11,181 bases of DNA from an uncultured Eubacterium sp. (GCA_934358495.1 CAKRKO010000085.1:1-11181), one strand, 5' to 3'; counted from the first letter of the stretch, positions 1-6,413 are shown. Made by a program: numbers and translations. The notes: generated by a model from the letters alone, not told the origin.

Positions 1-651
1 AAACAGGATCGTCTGGCAGAGGTTCTCTACAATCTGGTAGAGAGTATCAATATCGGTGCAGAGCTGTTAAAGAGCTACCTGCCTGAGACATCTGCAAAAA
101 TTCTTGCTCAGATCAACGGCGCAGAGCGCGATTTTGACGATCTGGCAACCTTTGGTCTGCGTGAGAATGGTCTGAAAGTGACAGATGCACCGGAAATCCT
201 GTTTGCACGTCTGGATCTTGCAGAAGTTATGAAGAAAGTAGAAGAGCTTCATCCACAGGTTACAGAAGAAGCACCGGCTAAGGAAGCAGAGGCAGATGAA
301 GAAGTAATCGACATTGAGCCAAAAGAAGAAATTTCTTTTGAGGATTTTGGAAAAATGCAGTTCCAGGTTGGTGAGATCATTGCCTGCGAAAAGGTGAAAA
401 AATCCAAAAAACTGCTTTGCTCTCAGGTAAAAATCGGAAGCCAGGTAAAACAGATTGTTTCCGGAATTCAGAAACATTACACACCGGAAGAGATGGTTGG
501 TAAGAAAGTGATGGTACTTGTAAATTTGAAACCGGCAAAACTGGCAGGCGTACTTTCAGAAGGTATGCTGTTATGTGCAGAGGATGCAGAGGGTAATCTG
601 TCTCTGATGACACCGGAGAAAGCGATGCCATCCGGAGCGGAGATCTGCTAA
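1..651 (+). CDS. metG: Methionyl-tRNA synthetase, C-terminal part (partial, 5' end outside window)
   Basis: The reading frame is open from base 1 and ends with TAA at 649-651, giving 216 visible residues. The first part is helical and fits the anticodon-binding end of a class I synthetase. An acidic, glutamate-rich linker (about nt 250-335) follows. The last ~100 residues, from FEDFGKMQFQVGEI to the end, are an EMAP/Trbp111-type tRNA-binding OB fold, recognisable by QVGEI, the KKSKKLL segment, IVSGI, and LKPAKLAGVLSEGMLL. This domain is an optional C-terminal extension of bacterial MetRS that aids dimerisation and tRNA binding. The enzyme charges tRNA-Met in the cytoplasm. A GTG lies at 178, but the frame is open and well conserved upstream, so it is internal. 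The gene overlaps tatD by one base (TAATG), the usual clostridial arrangement. Confidence 0.93.
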   Translation, partial: KQDRLAEVLYNLVESINIGAELLKSYLPETSAKILAQINGAERDFDDLATFGLRENGLKVTDAPEILFARLDLAEVMKKVEELHPQVTEEAPAKEAEADEEVIDIEPKEEISFEDFGKMQFQVGEIIACEKVKKSKKLLCSQVKIGSQVKQIVSGIQKHYTPEEMVGKKVMVLVNLKPAKLAGVLSEGMLLCAEDAEGNLSLMTPEKAMPSGAEIC

Positions 652-1418
652 TGATTTTTGACACACATGCACATTATGATGATGAACAGTTTGATACAGA
701 CAGAGAAGAACTGCTTCGTGGAATGGCAATGCAGAATGTCGGCACGATCATAAATGTCGGTGCATCTTTGGAAGGCTGCCGGCGCAGTGTGGAGCTGTCA
801 CATCAGTATCCATTTATCTATGCAGCTGTAGGCGTTCACCCGGATGAGGTGGGAGATTTAAATGAGGAGTCTTTTGCCCGTCTGCGGGAAACCGCCCGCA
901 CGGAAGAAAAAGTAGTCGCTATCGGTGAGATTGGTCTGGATTATCACTGGGATGTTCAGCCGCATGAAGTGCAGCAGCACTGGTTTGTTCGTCAGATGGA
1001 ACTGGCAGATGAATTGGATCTGCCGATTGCGGTACACAGCAGAGATGCGGCAAAGGATACCTTTGATCTGATTGCAGCCCGTGGGAAGCATCAGCGTGGT
1101 GTGATCCATTGTTATTCCTATTCTCCGGAGATGGCACAGGAATATGTAAAGCTCGGATACCATATCGGACTCGGCGGTGTCGTTACATTTAAAAATGCAA
1201 AAAGGGCAAAAGAAACTGCCAGACAGATTCCGCTGGATCGCATTTTACTGGAAACGGACTGCCCGTATATGGCACCGACACCATTTCGTGGAAAACGTAA
1301 CAATTCCGCATACATTGATTATGTGGCGCAGGAAATCGCAGATCTGAAAGGAATTTCCAAAGAAGAAGTGATCGCTGTTACCGAAGAAAATGCAAAGAAG
1401 TTATTTGCAATTATTTGA
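651..1418 (+). CDS. tatD: TatD-family metal-dependent hydrolase (YcfH/YabD type)
   Basis: A 255-residue TIM-barrel hydrolase, the normal length for the family. Visible metal-site motifs are H6-x-H8 near the N terminus, E93 in GEIGLDYHWD, H129 in HSRDA, H153 in IHCYSY and D203 in LETDCPYMAP. This is the full TatD ligand set. TatD proteins are cytoplasmic Mg2+/Mn2+-dependent DNases (3'-5' exonuclease and endonuclease activity is known for E. coli TatD), with roles suggested in DNA repair and quality control. The physiological substrate of this copy is not known. The ATG at 651 overlaps the metG stop, and its ribosome site (GCGGAG, 638-643) lies inside metG, so translation is probably coupled. 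The neighbours metG and rsmA match the conserved Firmicutes cluster. Confidence 0.93.
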   Translation: MIFDTHAHYDDEQFDTDREELLRGMAMQNVGTIINVGASLEGCRRSVELSHQYPFIYAAVGVHPDEVGDLNEESFARLRETARTEEKVVAIGEIGLDYHWDVQPHEVQQHWFVRQMELADELDLPIAVHSRDAAKDTFDLIAARGKHQRGVIHCYSYSPEMAQEYVKLGYHIGLGGVVTFKNAKRAKETARQIPLDRILLETDCPYMAPTPFRGKRNNSAYIDYVAQEIADLKGISKEEVIAVTEENAKKLFAII

Positions 1419-1456
1419 TAAGATGGCTCTGAATCGTTGAAATATAGGAGAATCAT

Positions 1457-2344
1457 ATGAGTGAAAACAGACCAAAACCGTATCTTGGAAATCCGCAGGA
1501 GACCATTGCGGTATTAAATCGTTATAAATTTGCATTTCAGAAAAAGTTCGGTCAGAATTTCCTGATTGATACCCATGTACTGGAGCGCATCATCGATGAG
1601 GCAGGTATCACACCGGATGATTTTGTTCTGGAGATCGGACCGGGTATTGGAACTATGACCCAGTATCTGGCCTGCGCAGCCCGTGAAGTTGTGGCAGTGG
1701 AGATTGACAAAGTGCTGATCCCGATTCTGGAAGGTGACACGCTGAAAGCATTTGATAACGTAACTGTCATCAATGAAGATATTTTAAAAGTAGATATCAA
1801 TAAACTGGTGGAAGAGAAAAACGGTGGCCGTCCGATCAAGGTAGTGGCCAATCTGCCATATTACATTACGACACCGATCATCATGGGTCTTTTCGAGAGT
1901 CATGTACCTATCGAGAGTATCACGATCATGGTACAGAAGGAAGTCGCAGACCGTATGAAAACCGGCCCTGGTTCCAAAGAATATGGAGCTTTATCTCTGG
2001 CGGTACAGTATTATGCCAATCCGGAGATTGTAGCAAATGTTCCGCCGAACTGTTTTATGCCGCGTCCGAATGTCGGTTCCGCAGTGATCCGCCTGACGCG
2101 ACATGAGACACCTGTGGTTGATGTCAAAGATGAAAAACTGATGTTTCGTATTATTCGCGCATCCTTCAATCAGCGCAGAAAGACACTGGTCAACGGATTG
2201 AAAAACTCCGGCGAGATCAATTTTAGCAAAGAACAGATTGAGGCGGCGATCACAGCGATTGACAAACCGCTGACAATCCGTGGTGAAGCACTGACACTTG
2301 CGGAATTTGCAGCTTTGTCGAATGCGTTTTCTGAGCTGCAGTAA
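1457..2344 (+). CDS. rsmA: 16S rRNA (adenine(1518)-N6/adenine(1519)-N6)-dimethyltransferase RsmA
   Basis: A 295-residue Rossmann-fold methyltransferase that dimethylates two adjacent adenines in the 3'-terminal hairpin of 16S rRNA during late 30S assembly, using S-adenosylmethionine. Key elements are the KsgA signature FGQNFLID (31-38), SAM motif I E59-I-G-P-G-I-G65, and the catalytic motif IV N132-L-P-Y-Y followed by ITTPI. The C-terminal helical region (SFNQRRKTLVNGL to the end) matches the family, and the length is typical. The ATG has a good ribosome site (AGGAG, 1446-1450) and lies 38 bp after tatD, so it is probably in the same transcript. The RNase M5 gene rnmV, which in many Firmicutes sits between tatD and rsmA, is absent here. 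Loss of function in this family gives kasugamycin resistance in other bacteria. Confidence 0.95.
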   Translation: MSENRPKPYLGNPQETIAVLNRYKFAFQKKFGQNFLIDTHVLERIIDEAGITPDDFVLEIGPGIGTMTQYLACAAREVVAVEIDKVLIPILEGDTLKAFDNVTVINEDILKVDINKLVEEKNGGRPIKVVANLPYYITTPIIMGLFESHVPIESITIMVQKEVADRMKTGPGSKEYGALSLAVQYYANPEIVANVPPNCFMPRPNVGSAVIRLTRHETPVVDVKDEKLMFRIIRASFNQRRKTLVNGLKNSGEINFSKEQIEAAITAIDKPLTIRGEALTLAEFAALSNAFSELQ

Positions 2345-2374
2345 GTATCGGATAAGAATTGAAAATCTGCAGAT

Positions 2375-2403
2375 CATAAGAATATTAAAGTTCTTATGTT
2401 TTA
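2375..2403 (+). terminator. Possible weak terminator after rsmA
   Basis: CATAAGAA (2375-2382) and TTCTTATG (2391-2398) form a perfect 8-bp stem with an 8-nt loop, followed by a short T-rich run. The stem is A/T-rich, so termination would be weak. A second short hairpin, CGTATT/AATACG (2433-2438 with 2449-2454), lies downstream, with GTATTTTT beginning at 2459. Together they may separate the housekeeping block from the sporulation pair. Confidence 0.4.
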
Positions 2404-2505
2404 TGCATTGGTATTAAATAAAAAATGAGTTCCGTATTTCGAAGCAAGAATACGAAGTGTATTTTTGAATGTGAAAAGAAAATATCTGTGGAATAAAAAA
2501 TAATC

Positions 2506-2553
2506 TGAGTCATAAAGTTTAGAATGAAAGAAAAATTTAAACTTTATGGCTCA
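2506..2553 (+). promoter_or_regulatory. Hairpin enclosing the spoIID start codon
   Basis: Bases 2506-2520 pair with 2539-2553 as 15 continuous pairs, all Watson-Crick except one G-U (2510-2549). A further A-T pair (2521-2538) can extend the stem. The predicted ATG (2524-2526) is in the loop, and codons 6-10 form the 3' arm. There is no Shine-Dalgarno sequence upstream; that position is occupied by the 5' arm. CATAAAGT (2511-2518) also resembles a sigma-E -10 element (consensus near CATACAAT), which would put the transcript start almost on the ATG. Whether this is a translational control element or part of a promoter for a nearly leaderless transcript cannot be told from sequence. Confidence 0.45.
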
Positions 2554-3447
2554 ATTTTAATGTTAATCATTTTCGTCCCGTATTTGGTGACAGTCTGGGT
2601 GAGAGGCGGTTTTGGAGAAAAACAGGCAGATCCCGTGCAGACTCAGATTGAAGAACAATTACCGTTTGTGGTAGCGAGGGAAATTTCGATAGACAGTGAA
2701 TCGGAGTGCCTGAAGACGCAGACGATCATCGCCCGAACAAATCTGTGGAAAAGCTATCAGGAAACCATGGAAGAAAAAGCACGATCAAATGAAGATGCAG
2801 AATGGTCTGTGTCTGATTCGGGATTAGAAAGTTACACAGAAGAAGAATTAAAGAAACTTTGGGGAATTTCTTATGGATCAAATATGGAAAAACTCAGACA
2901 GGCTGTGGATGAGACTTCTGATAAAATCCTGACATATGAGGATTTTCCGATTCAGGCAGCTTACCATTATGCCGCAAACTGCAAAACTCGAAATGCATCC
3001 GAAGTTCCGGGACAGGAAGATTACATTTGGCTGCAAAGCGTTGATAGCGAAGATGATATGCTTGCGGATGGATTTTTGTCTGTCAGCTATATGGAAAAAC
3101 AGGACTTTGTAAATGCATTGACAGCGATTTTTCAGGATGAGGTGCTGGATGTGAATCAAATGCCCGATGCATTGGAATTATCCAAGCGCGATAGCGCAGG
3201 TTATGTGACGGAAGTAACCTATGGAACAACGGTGGCAAACGGGGAAGCAGTGCGCCAGGCGTTACATCTGAATTCCGCCTGTTTTTATCTGTCTGAACTT
3301 GACGGGAAAATCCGTATCGTTACAAAGGGGATCGGACATGGATTGGGACTCAGCCAATATGGGGCAAATGAACTGGCAAAACAGGGGAAAAACTATCGTG
3401 AAATTCTGAACTATTACTACACAGATGTCAGTATTGGAAAGTGGTAG
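2524..3447 (+). CDS. spoIID: SpoIID-like sporulation protein (SpoIID/LytB domain, divergent)
   Basis: A 307-residue protein with one N-terminal membrane segment (about residues 7-26) and an outward SpoIID/LytB domain. SpoIID is a mother-cell (sigma-E) lytic transglycosylase that works with SpoIIM and SpoIIP during engulfment. Family features seen are VVAREI with E53 in the place of the catalytic glutamate, LKTQTIIARTNLW (canonical LKAQALAARTY), QAVDETSDKILTY, and the C-terminal signature GIGHGLGLSQYGANELAKQG followed by YREILNYYY. The segment that normally reads close to YHS-x-SGG-x-T is instead YHYAANCKT (H148, C153), so the substrate/zinc region is divergent. It is a little shorter than the B. 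subtilis protein (343 aa, from memory). The start at 2524 is the only reasonable ATG before the membrane segment, because a TGA in frame at 2506 closes the frame upstream. It has no ribosome site and lies inside a hairpin. The spoIIQ-like gene follows after 78 bp. Confidence 0.82.
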   Translation: MKEKFKLYGSILMLIIFVPYLVTVWVRGGFGEKQADPVQTQIEEQLPFVVAREISIDSESECLKTQTIIARTNLWKSYQETMEEKARSNEDAEWSVSDSGLESYTEEELKKLWGISYGSNMEKLRQAVDETSDKILTYEDFPIQAAYHYAANCKTRNASEVPGQEDYIWLQSVDSEDDMLADGFLSVSYMEKQDFVNALTAIFQDEVLDVNQMPDALELSKRDSAGYVTEVTYGTTVANGEAVRQALHLNSACFYLSELDGKIRIVTKGIGHGLGLSQYGANELAKQGKNYREILNYYYTDVSIGKW

Positions 3448-3525
3448 TCGAATTGAATAAATCTATTTTTTTCGGAAAGAATATCAGTAAAACCATAAGT
3501 AATAACTGGAATCTGGAGGAGAAAA

Positions 3526-4341
3526 ATGGAAAAACAGAAAAAATTGGAAAATAATGAAAAACGGGAAAAAAGGCGTGAACTTATTTATAGACAAAAATCT
3601 TATGTAACGGCGGGGGTGGTGACACTGGTGGCCGTCGTTGCCATGGTGGGGGCATATCAGCACGAGCAAAAGTCCGCAAAGAACGAACAGAATGAGACTG
3701 TGGCGCTGGCAGAAAATGACTGGGTAGAACCGAAAACAGACGCAGCTTCCACTGTTGATGAGACACAGGAAACAATGGCCACCCGGCCACCGGAGACTCA
3801 GGATTCTGACAATCTCGGCGCGCAAAATAATGCGACAGATACCTTACAGACGGATTCGGTGCAGGGAAGTACTGATGCAGGAGCAATCGCAGAGCAGATT
3901 CAGACCGGTGAAGAGCCGGTGATGCATTTTTCAGCATCGGATACCATCAGCTGGCCATTGGAAGGAAATGTTATCTTAAACTACAGCATGGATCATTCTG
4001 TATATTTTGCTACATTGGATCAGTACAAATATAATCCGGCGGTGATTATTGCGGGGCATGTAAATGACAAAGTGACAGCGGCAGCAGACGGACAAATCAT
4101 CGGTGTGGACACCACTGCAGAGACAGGACAGACCGTGACCATTGGTCTGGGAGACAACTATCAGGCAATCTACGGACAGTTGAAAGAACTGGAAGTTTCT
4201 GCCGGGGATTATGTCAGCCAGGGAGATACCATCGGTTATCTGGCAGAGCCGACAAAATATTATTCTGTGGAGGGTGCAAACCTGTATTTTGCCATGACAA
4301 AGAGCGGAAATCCGATCAATCCACTGGATTATATAAGATAA
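3526..4341 (+). CDS. spoIIQ: SpoIIQ-like membrane protein with degenerate M23 (LytM) domain
   Basis: A 271-residue protein: a charged cytoplasmic N terminus (1-25), one membrane helix (26-44), an acidic Thr/Gln-rich linker (to about 140), and a C-terminal M23 fold (about 143-271). In B. subtilis, SpoIIQ is made in the forespore (sigma-F) and binds SpoIIIAH across the intermembrane space to form the feeding-tube channel. The M23 fold is clear from TAAADG, VTIGLGDNYQAIYGQL and GNPINPLDYI, but the metal ligands are replaced: HxGxD becomes N170-P-A-V-I174, Y-x-H-L becomes YGQ218L, and H-L-H-F becomes N252-L-Y254-F. It therefore should not be an active zinc endopeptidase. The ribosome site GGAGG (3514-3518) is strong. 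Position next to spoIID, as in other clostridia, supports the SpoIIQ call over a generic cell-wall hydrolase. Confidence 0.8.
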   Translation: MEKQKKLENNEKREKRRELIYRQKSYVTAGVVTLVAVVAMVGAYQHEQKSAKNEQNETVALAENDWVEPKTDAASTVDETQETMATRPPETQDSDNLGAQNNATDTLQTDSVQGSTDAGAIAEQIQTGEEPVMHFSASDTISWPLEGNVILNYSMDHSVYFATLDQYKYNPAVIIAGHVNDKVTAAADGQIIGVDTTAETGQTVTIGLGDNYQAIYGQLKELEVSAGDYVSQGDTIGYLAEPTKYYSVEGANLYFAMTKSGNPINPLDYIR

Positions 4342-4458
4342 GGGATGGTTTGGGGTAAGATGTTGTGCGGTAAAAATGCTGATCAAGGATTTATTTGTTA
4401 TCTGAGTCAGAGTGTTTTTTGAATCATATTTACAGCACACATTTTGCCTAGAATTGTG

Positions 4459-4632
4459 TATAATAACAATATACCGAATAAAATTCGCAATCGATGAAAC
4501 GGGATACAGTTTTACGGAAGAGAAGCCTCGGCTGTGTGGTGTCTGACGTCGCATCCGGCAGTGAAGAAAAAACAATGGCATCCGTTTTGGGGATGTATAT
4601 GGGTAAAGTACAGCAGGTCGATTGCTTTTTAT
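4459..4632 (+). ncRNA. Candidate structured small RNA of unknown family
   Basis: A perfect -10 box TATAAT (4459-4464, no good -35 hexamer) precedes a segment closed by GCAATCGA (4487-4494) pairing with TCGATTGC (4618-4625), followed at once by TTTTTATAATATTTTT. Inside, AAACGG-g-AT (4497-4505) can pair with ATCCGTTT (4580-4587), GCTGT (4531-4535) with ACAGC (4610-4614), and CATCC/GGATG (4579-4583 with 4591-4595) offers a competing hairpin. A closed stem followed by a T-run suggests an independent RNA of about 160 nt with a terminator. It does not match any riboswitch or small-RNA consensus I can recall, including c-di-GMP, cobalamin, THF and 6S. The following gene starts 420 bp later, so it is unlikely to be a simple leader. 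Confidence 0.35.
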
Positions 4633-4700
4633 AATATTTTTCAAGTTGAATGTATGTGAGGTTTATAAAAACAGTTTTTTGCATGCTGGCAAAAGCATGT

Positions 4701-4943
4701 GAGCGTCAGTATTTATCTCAGTCGAGAAGACTCCCACTTCTGCAAGTGGTGAGTAATAACAAGTCTTTCTCAGTGGGAGTACAATCTCCGACTGAGATAA
4801 ACGCTCCGCGAGGGCGCACATTGTCTGGGAGACAATGGTTTTGCGCCGACCGAAACGAAGTGTAGAGTGCAGTGATTCTGATAAGAATATGTCAGCTTTC
4901 GCTGACCAGAATCACGCACCAAGTCTCACGTGCGTTCGACTTG
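4701..4943 (+). other. Cluster of nested hairpins, possible structured RNA or mobile-element remnant
   Basis: Four modules follow each other. Module 1: GAGCGT + TTATCTCAGTCG (4701-4706, 4713-4724) pair with CGACTGAGATAA + ACGCTC (4789-4806), 18 pairs with a 6-nt bulge. It encloses ACTCCCACTT/AAGTGGTGAGT (4730-4754, one bulge), which competes with ACTCCCACT/AGTGGGAGT (4730-4738 with 4772-4780). Module 2: GGCGCA-CATTGTC (4813-4825) pairs with GACAATG...TGCGCC (4831-4847). Module 3: GTGATTCTG (4872-4880) pairs with CAGAATCAC (4907-4915) around GTCAGC-tttc-GCTGAC (4891-4906), with GTGC/GCAC extending it. Module 4: CAAGTC/GACTTG (4920-4925 with 4938-4943). No transposase gene is present. The 4725-4760 hairpin reminds me of IS200/IS605 right ends, from memory only. 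Confidence 0.5.
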
Positions 4944-4974
4944 AAATGTAAATCTCACGTATGTTCTGCTTGAA
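4924..4974 (+). repeat. Imperfect tandem repeat, 2 x 22 bp
   Basis: TCTCACGTGCGTTCGACTTG + AA (4924-4945) recurs as TCTCACGTATGTTCTGCTTG + AA (4953-4974), 18 of 22 bases identical, with a 7-bp spacer. The differences fall in two adjacent dinucleotides at corresponding places. The first copy overlaps the last hairpin of the preceding cluster. The second keeps only part of the pairing potential. It could be a duplicated element end or a pair of protein-binding sites. Confidence 0.6.
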
Positions 4975-5054
4975 TAAGTAAAATTGTATGTATGCCGGTA
5001 CTTTTTTATGAGATGAACAGAGTAAAATACAAATAAACAGAGAAAAGAACTGAT

Positions 5055-5357
5055 ATGAAAGAAGTAACAAGAAATTATACATATATCTTAAAGTGTGGGG
5101 ATGGAAGTCTCTACACCGGATGGACCAATGATATTGCAGCGCGTCTGGAACAGCATCGCAGTGGAAAAGGAGCAAAATATACGCGGGGACGCGGCCCGTT
5201 GCAGCTGGTATATCTGGAAGTGTATGATACGAAATCAGAGGCAATGAGCCGTGAGGCAAGAATCAAACGATTTGCAAAAAGCGAAAAATTAAAACTTCTT
5301 GCTGCAGAAGGGTGGCGTTCTGAATTGACTGTGGCGGAACAAGATTTGCTGGGATAA
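5055..5357 (+). CDS. GIY-YIG nuclease-domain protein, UPF0213 / YhbQ-YazA type
   Basis: A 100-residue single-domain protein made up almost entirely of a GIY-YIG fold. The motif appears as Y8-T-Y10-I-L and Y20-T-G22-W. The expected catalytic arginine is R30 in ARLEQH, H34 and KYT lie after it, and the glutamate is E67 in SREARIKRF. These residues and the length fit the stand-alone UPF0213 group (B. subtilis YazA, E. coli YhbQ). GIY-YIG domains cut or nick DNA with one metal ion, and E. coli YhbQ has been linked to DNA damage responses; the role of this copy is unknown. The ribosome site is weak (GAGAAAAGAA). The gene is read toward trmB and ends just before a shared terminator. It is a common chromosomal gene rather than a mobile homing endonuclease, as it lacks a DNA-recognition domain. 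Confidence 0.88.
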   Translation: MKEVTRNYTYILKCGDGSLYTGWTNDIAARLEQHRSGKGAKYTRGRGPLQLVYLEVYDTKSEAMSREARIKRFAKSEKLKLLAAEGWRSELTVAEQDLLG

Positions 5358-5378
5358 AATTTTGCACGAAAATGGAAG

Positions 5379-5432
5379 AAAAAATCCCCATAGCGTTCGA
5401 AGGCTGTATAACGAATACTATGGGGATTTTTT
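5379..5432. terminator. Bidirectional terminator between the GIY-YIG gene and trmB
   Basis: Bases 5379-5393 (AAAAAATCCCCATAG) and 5418-5432 are a perfect 15-bp inverted repeat. The A-tract on one arm and T-tract on the other give a U-run to transcripts from either direction. The loop is 24 nt and contains a smaller CGTT/AACG pairing. It lies between two convergent stop codons, exactly where a shared terminator is expected. Confidence 0.9.
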
Positions 5433-5452
5433 GGATAAATGTCCTAAGGATG

Positions 5453-6097
5453 TTATCTTGAAATAATCATTTTGCAGATTGGATTTCCCATAGAGGAAAA
5501 TTTCTGTTCATACTCGGTCATGACATTTCCCTGATTCAGTTTTTCGTTGTGATGCAGATCCCAGGTAAAAGCATCCAGATGCCATCCTGCCGGTTCTGTC
5601 TGTTCTAAGGAAAACTGGAACAGATCTTTGTTATCGGTCTTGAATTCTACATGTCCTGCCGGTTTCAAAATTTTGTTATATCTGGCAAGGAAGGTCTGAG
5701 AAGTCAGGCGGCGTTTTGCGTGACGATCTTTAGGCCACGGATCGGAGAAGTTCAGGTAAATTCCATCTACTTCATGCTCTGCAAACATATTGCAGATATT
5801 TTCTGCATCCATGCGAATGAAGCGCAGATTTTCCGGCTGTGTATCCATGGCGTCTGTTTTTTCAAGAGCGCGGACAAGCACACTGGAATATTTTTCAATG
5901 CCGATGTAGTTAATATCCGGATTCTGCTGCGCAAGGGTAGTAATAAACTGACCCTTTCCCATGCCTACTTCAATGCGGATCGGATTGTCATTTCCAAATA
6001 TTGTATGCCAGTTGCCGGCCTGCGGATTCTCTTCGAGAAAACACAGCGGATGATCGGCGATGGTTTCCCGGGAGCCCGGTACATTTCTTAATCTCAT
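5453..6097 (-). CDS. trmB: tRNA (guanine(46)-N7)-methyltransferase TrmB
   Basis: A 214-residue SAM-dependent enzyme that forms 7-methylguanosine at position 46 in the variable loop of many tRNAs. Motifs are E43-V-G-M-G-K-G-Q-F (SAM binding), G66-I-E68 (acidic end of strand 2), N116-F-S-D119-P-W-P-K followed by RHAKRRLT (TrmB signature), FKTDN (152-156) and T194-E-Y-E-Q-K-F, which closes the tRNA/substrate pocket. The length matches bacterial TrmB, and all recognised key residues are present. On the - strand, GAAAGGAA precedes the ATG at 6097-6095 as ribosome site. It is a single-gene unit with a possible TATAGT -10 box about 50 bp upstream (6148-6153, - strand). It converges with the GIY-YIG gene. 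Confidence 0.95.
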   Translation of the reverse strand: MRLRNVPGSRETIADHPLCFLEENPQAGNWHTIFGNDNPIRIEVGMGKGQFITTLAQQNPDINYIGIEKYSSVLVRALEKTDAMDTQPENLRFIRMDAENICNMFAEHEVDGIYLNFSDPWPKDRHAKRRLTSQTFLARYNKILKPAGHVEFKTDNKDLFQFSLEQTEPAGWHLDAFTWDLHHNEKLNQGNVMTEYEQKFSSMGNPICKMIISR

Positions 6098-6413
6098 AAA
6101 AATAATTCCTTTCGCTGTAAAAACGATTTGTGTCTGTTGGGTATTTTACTATAAGTTTCGTGGTGCGACAAGAGAAATACCGCTGTTTGTCAGGAAAATG
6201 CCACGGATTTTACTTAAATACGGTGAAAATTCAGATTAAATTCTTGTTTCTTTATGAAGGATAGGTGTTTTTACTGGACGGAGTTTGCGAATTTTGCTAT
6301 GATAATTATTATGTGAATTTAAATATATAATTGACACATCTATGGGAAAAATAGAGATAAAGATGCTAAGGTATGCAAACGACATTGTCTGTTTGCTATA
6401 TTTGGAGGAAAAA
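6098..6413. other. Divergent intergenic region between trmB and the carboxypeptidase gene
   Basis: This 316-bp AT-rich stretch carries the control regions of two divergent genes. For trmB, a TATAGT box on the - strand (6148-6153) has only a poor -35 (TTCTCT). For the carboxypeptidase, TTGACA (6331-6336) has possible -10 hexamers GAGATA/AGATAA at 17-18 bp. I see no convincing small gene, no strong hairpin and no known riboswitch here. Confidence 0.55.
6331..6360 (+). promoter_or_regulatory. Probable promoter of the carboxypeptidase gene
   Basis: A perfect -35 TTGACA (6331-6336) is followed at 17-18 bp by GAGATA/AGATAA (6354-6360). The -10 match is moderate. It would start a transcript near 6367 with a leader of about 47 nt to the ATG at 6414. 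No sigma-F or sigma-G promoter match was convincing, so I do not argue for sporulation-specific expression. Confidence 0.5.

Larger units (their letters stand above)
4342..5054. other. Gene-free region rich in hairpins
   Basis: About 710 bp without a convincing protein gene. From left to right it holds an unstructured segment with a near-palindrome and T6 tract (4401-4420), a TATAAT box with a candidate small RNA (4459-4632), a short spacer in which TTTTGC/GCAAAA and ATGC/GCAT arms overlap (4675-4699), a cluster of nested hairpins (4701-4943), an imperfect 22-bp tandem repeat (4924-4974), and an AT-rich lead-in to the GIY-YIG gene. Reading frames crossing it on either strand lack ribosome sites and pass through the stems. 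Confidence 0.7.

Noticed and set aside
4541..4562. Resemblance of GCATCCGGCA to enterobacterial REP sequences
   Set aside because: The match is short, there is no paired REP structure, and the context is clostridial; treated as coincidence.
3976..4644. 222-codon - strand reading frame opposite the spoIIQ 3' end and the intergenic region
   Set aside because: Most of it is antisense to a clear M23-fold gene, its protein has no domain-like pattern, and it covers the candidate RNA.
4650..4865. 71-codon + strand reading frame in the hairpin cluster
   Set aside because: It runs straight through the stems, has no ribosome site and no recognisable domain; its composition follows the inverted repeats.
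4342..5054. CRISPR array or complete insertion sequence
   Set aside because: There are no regularly spaced direct repeats beyond one 22-bp pair, and no transposase or Cas gene.
6342..6413. Longer start for the carboxypeptidase gene
   Set aside because: It would add 24 residues before a normal signal peptide and overlaps the likely promoter; the ATG at 6414 has a strong ribosome site.
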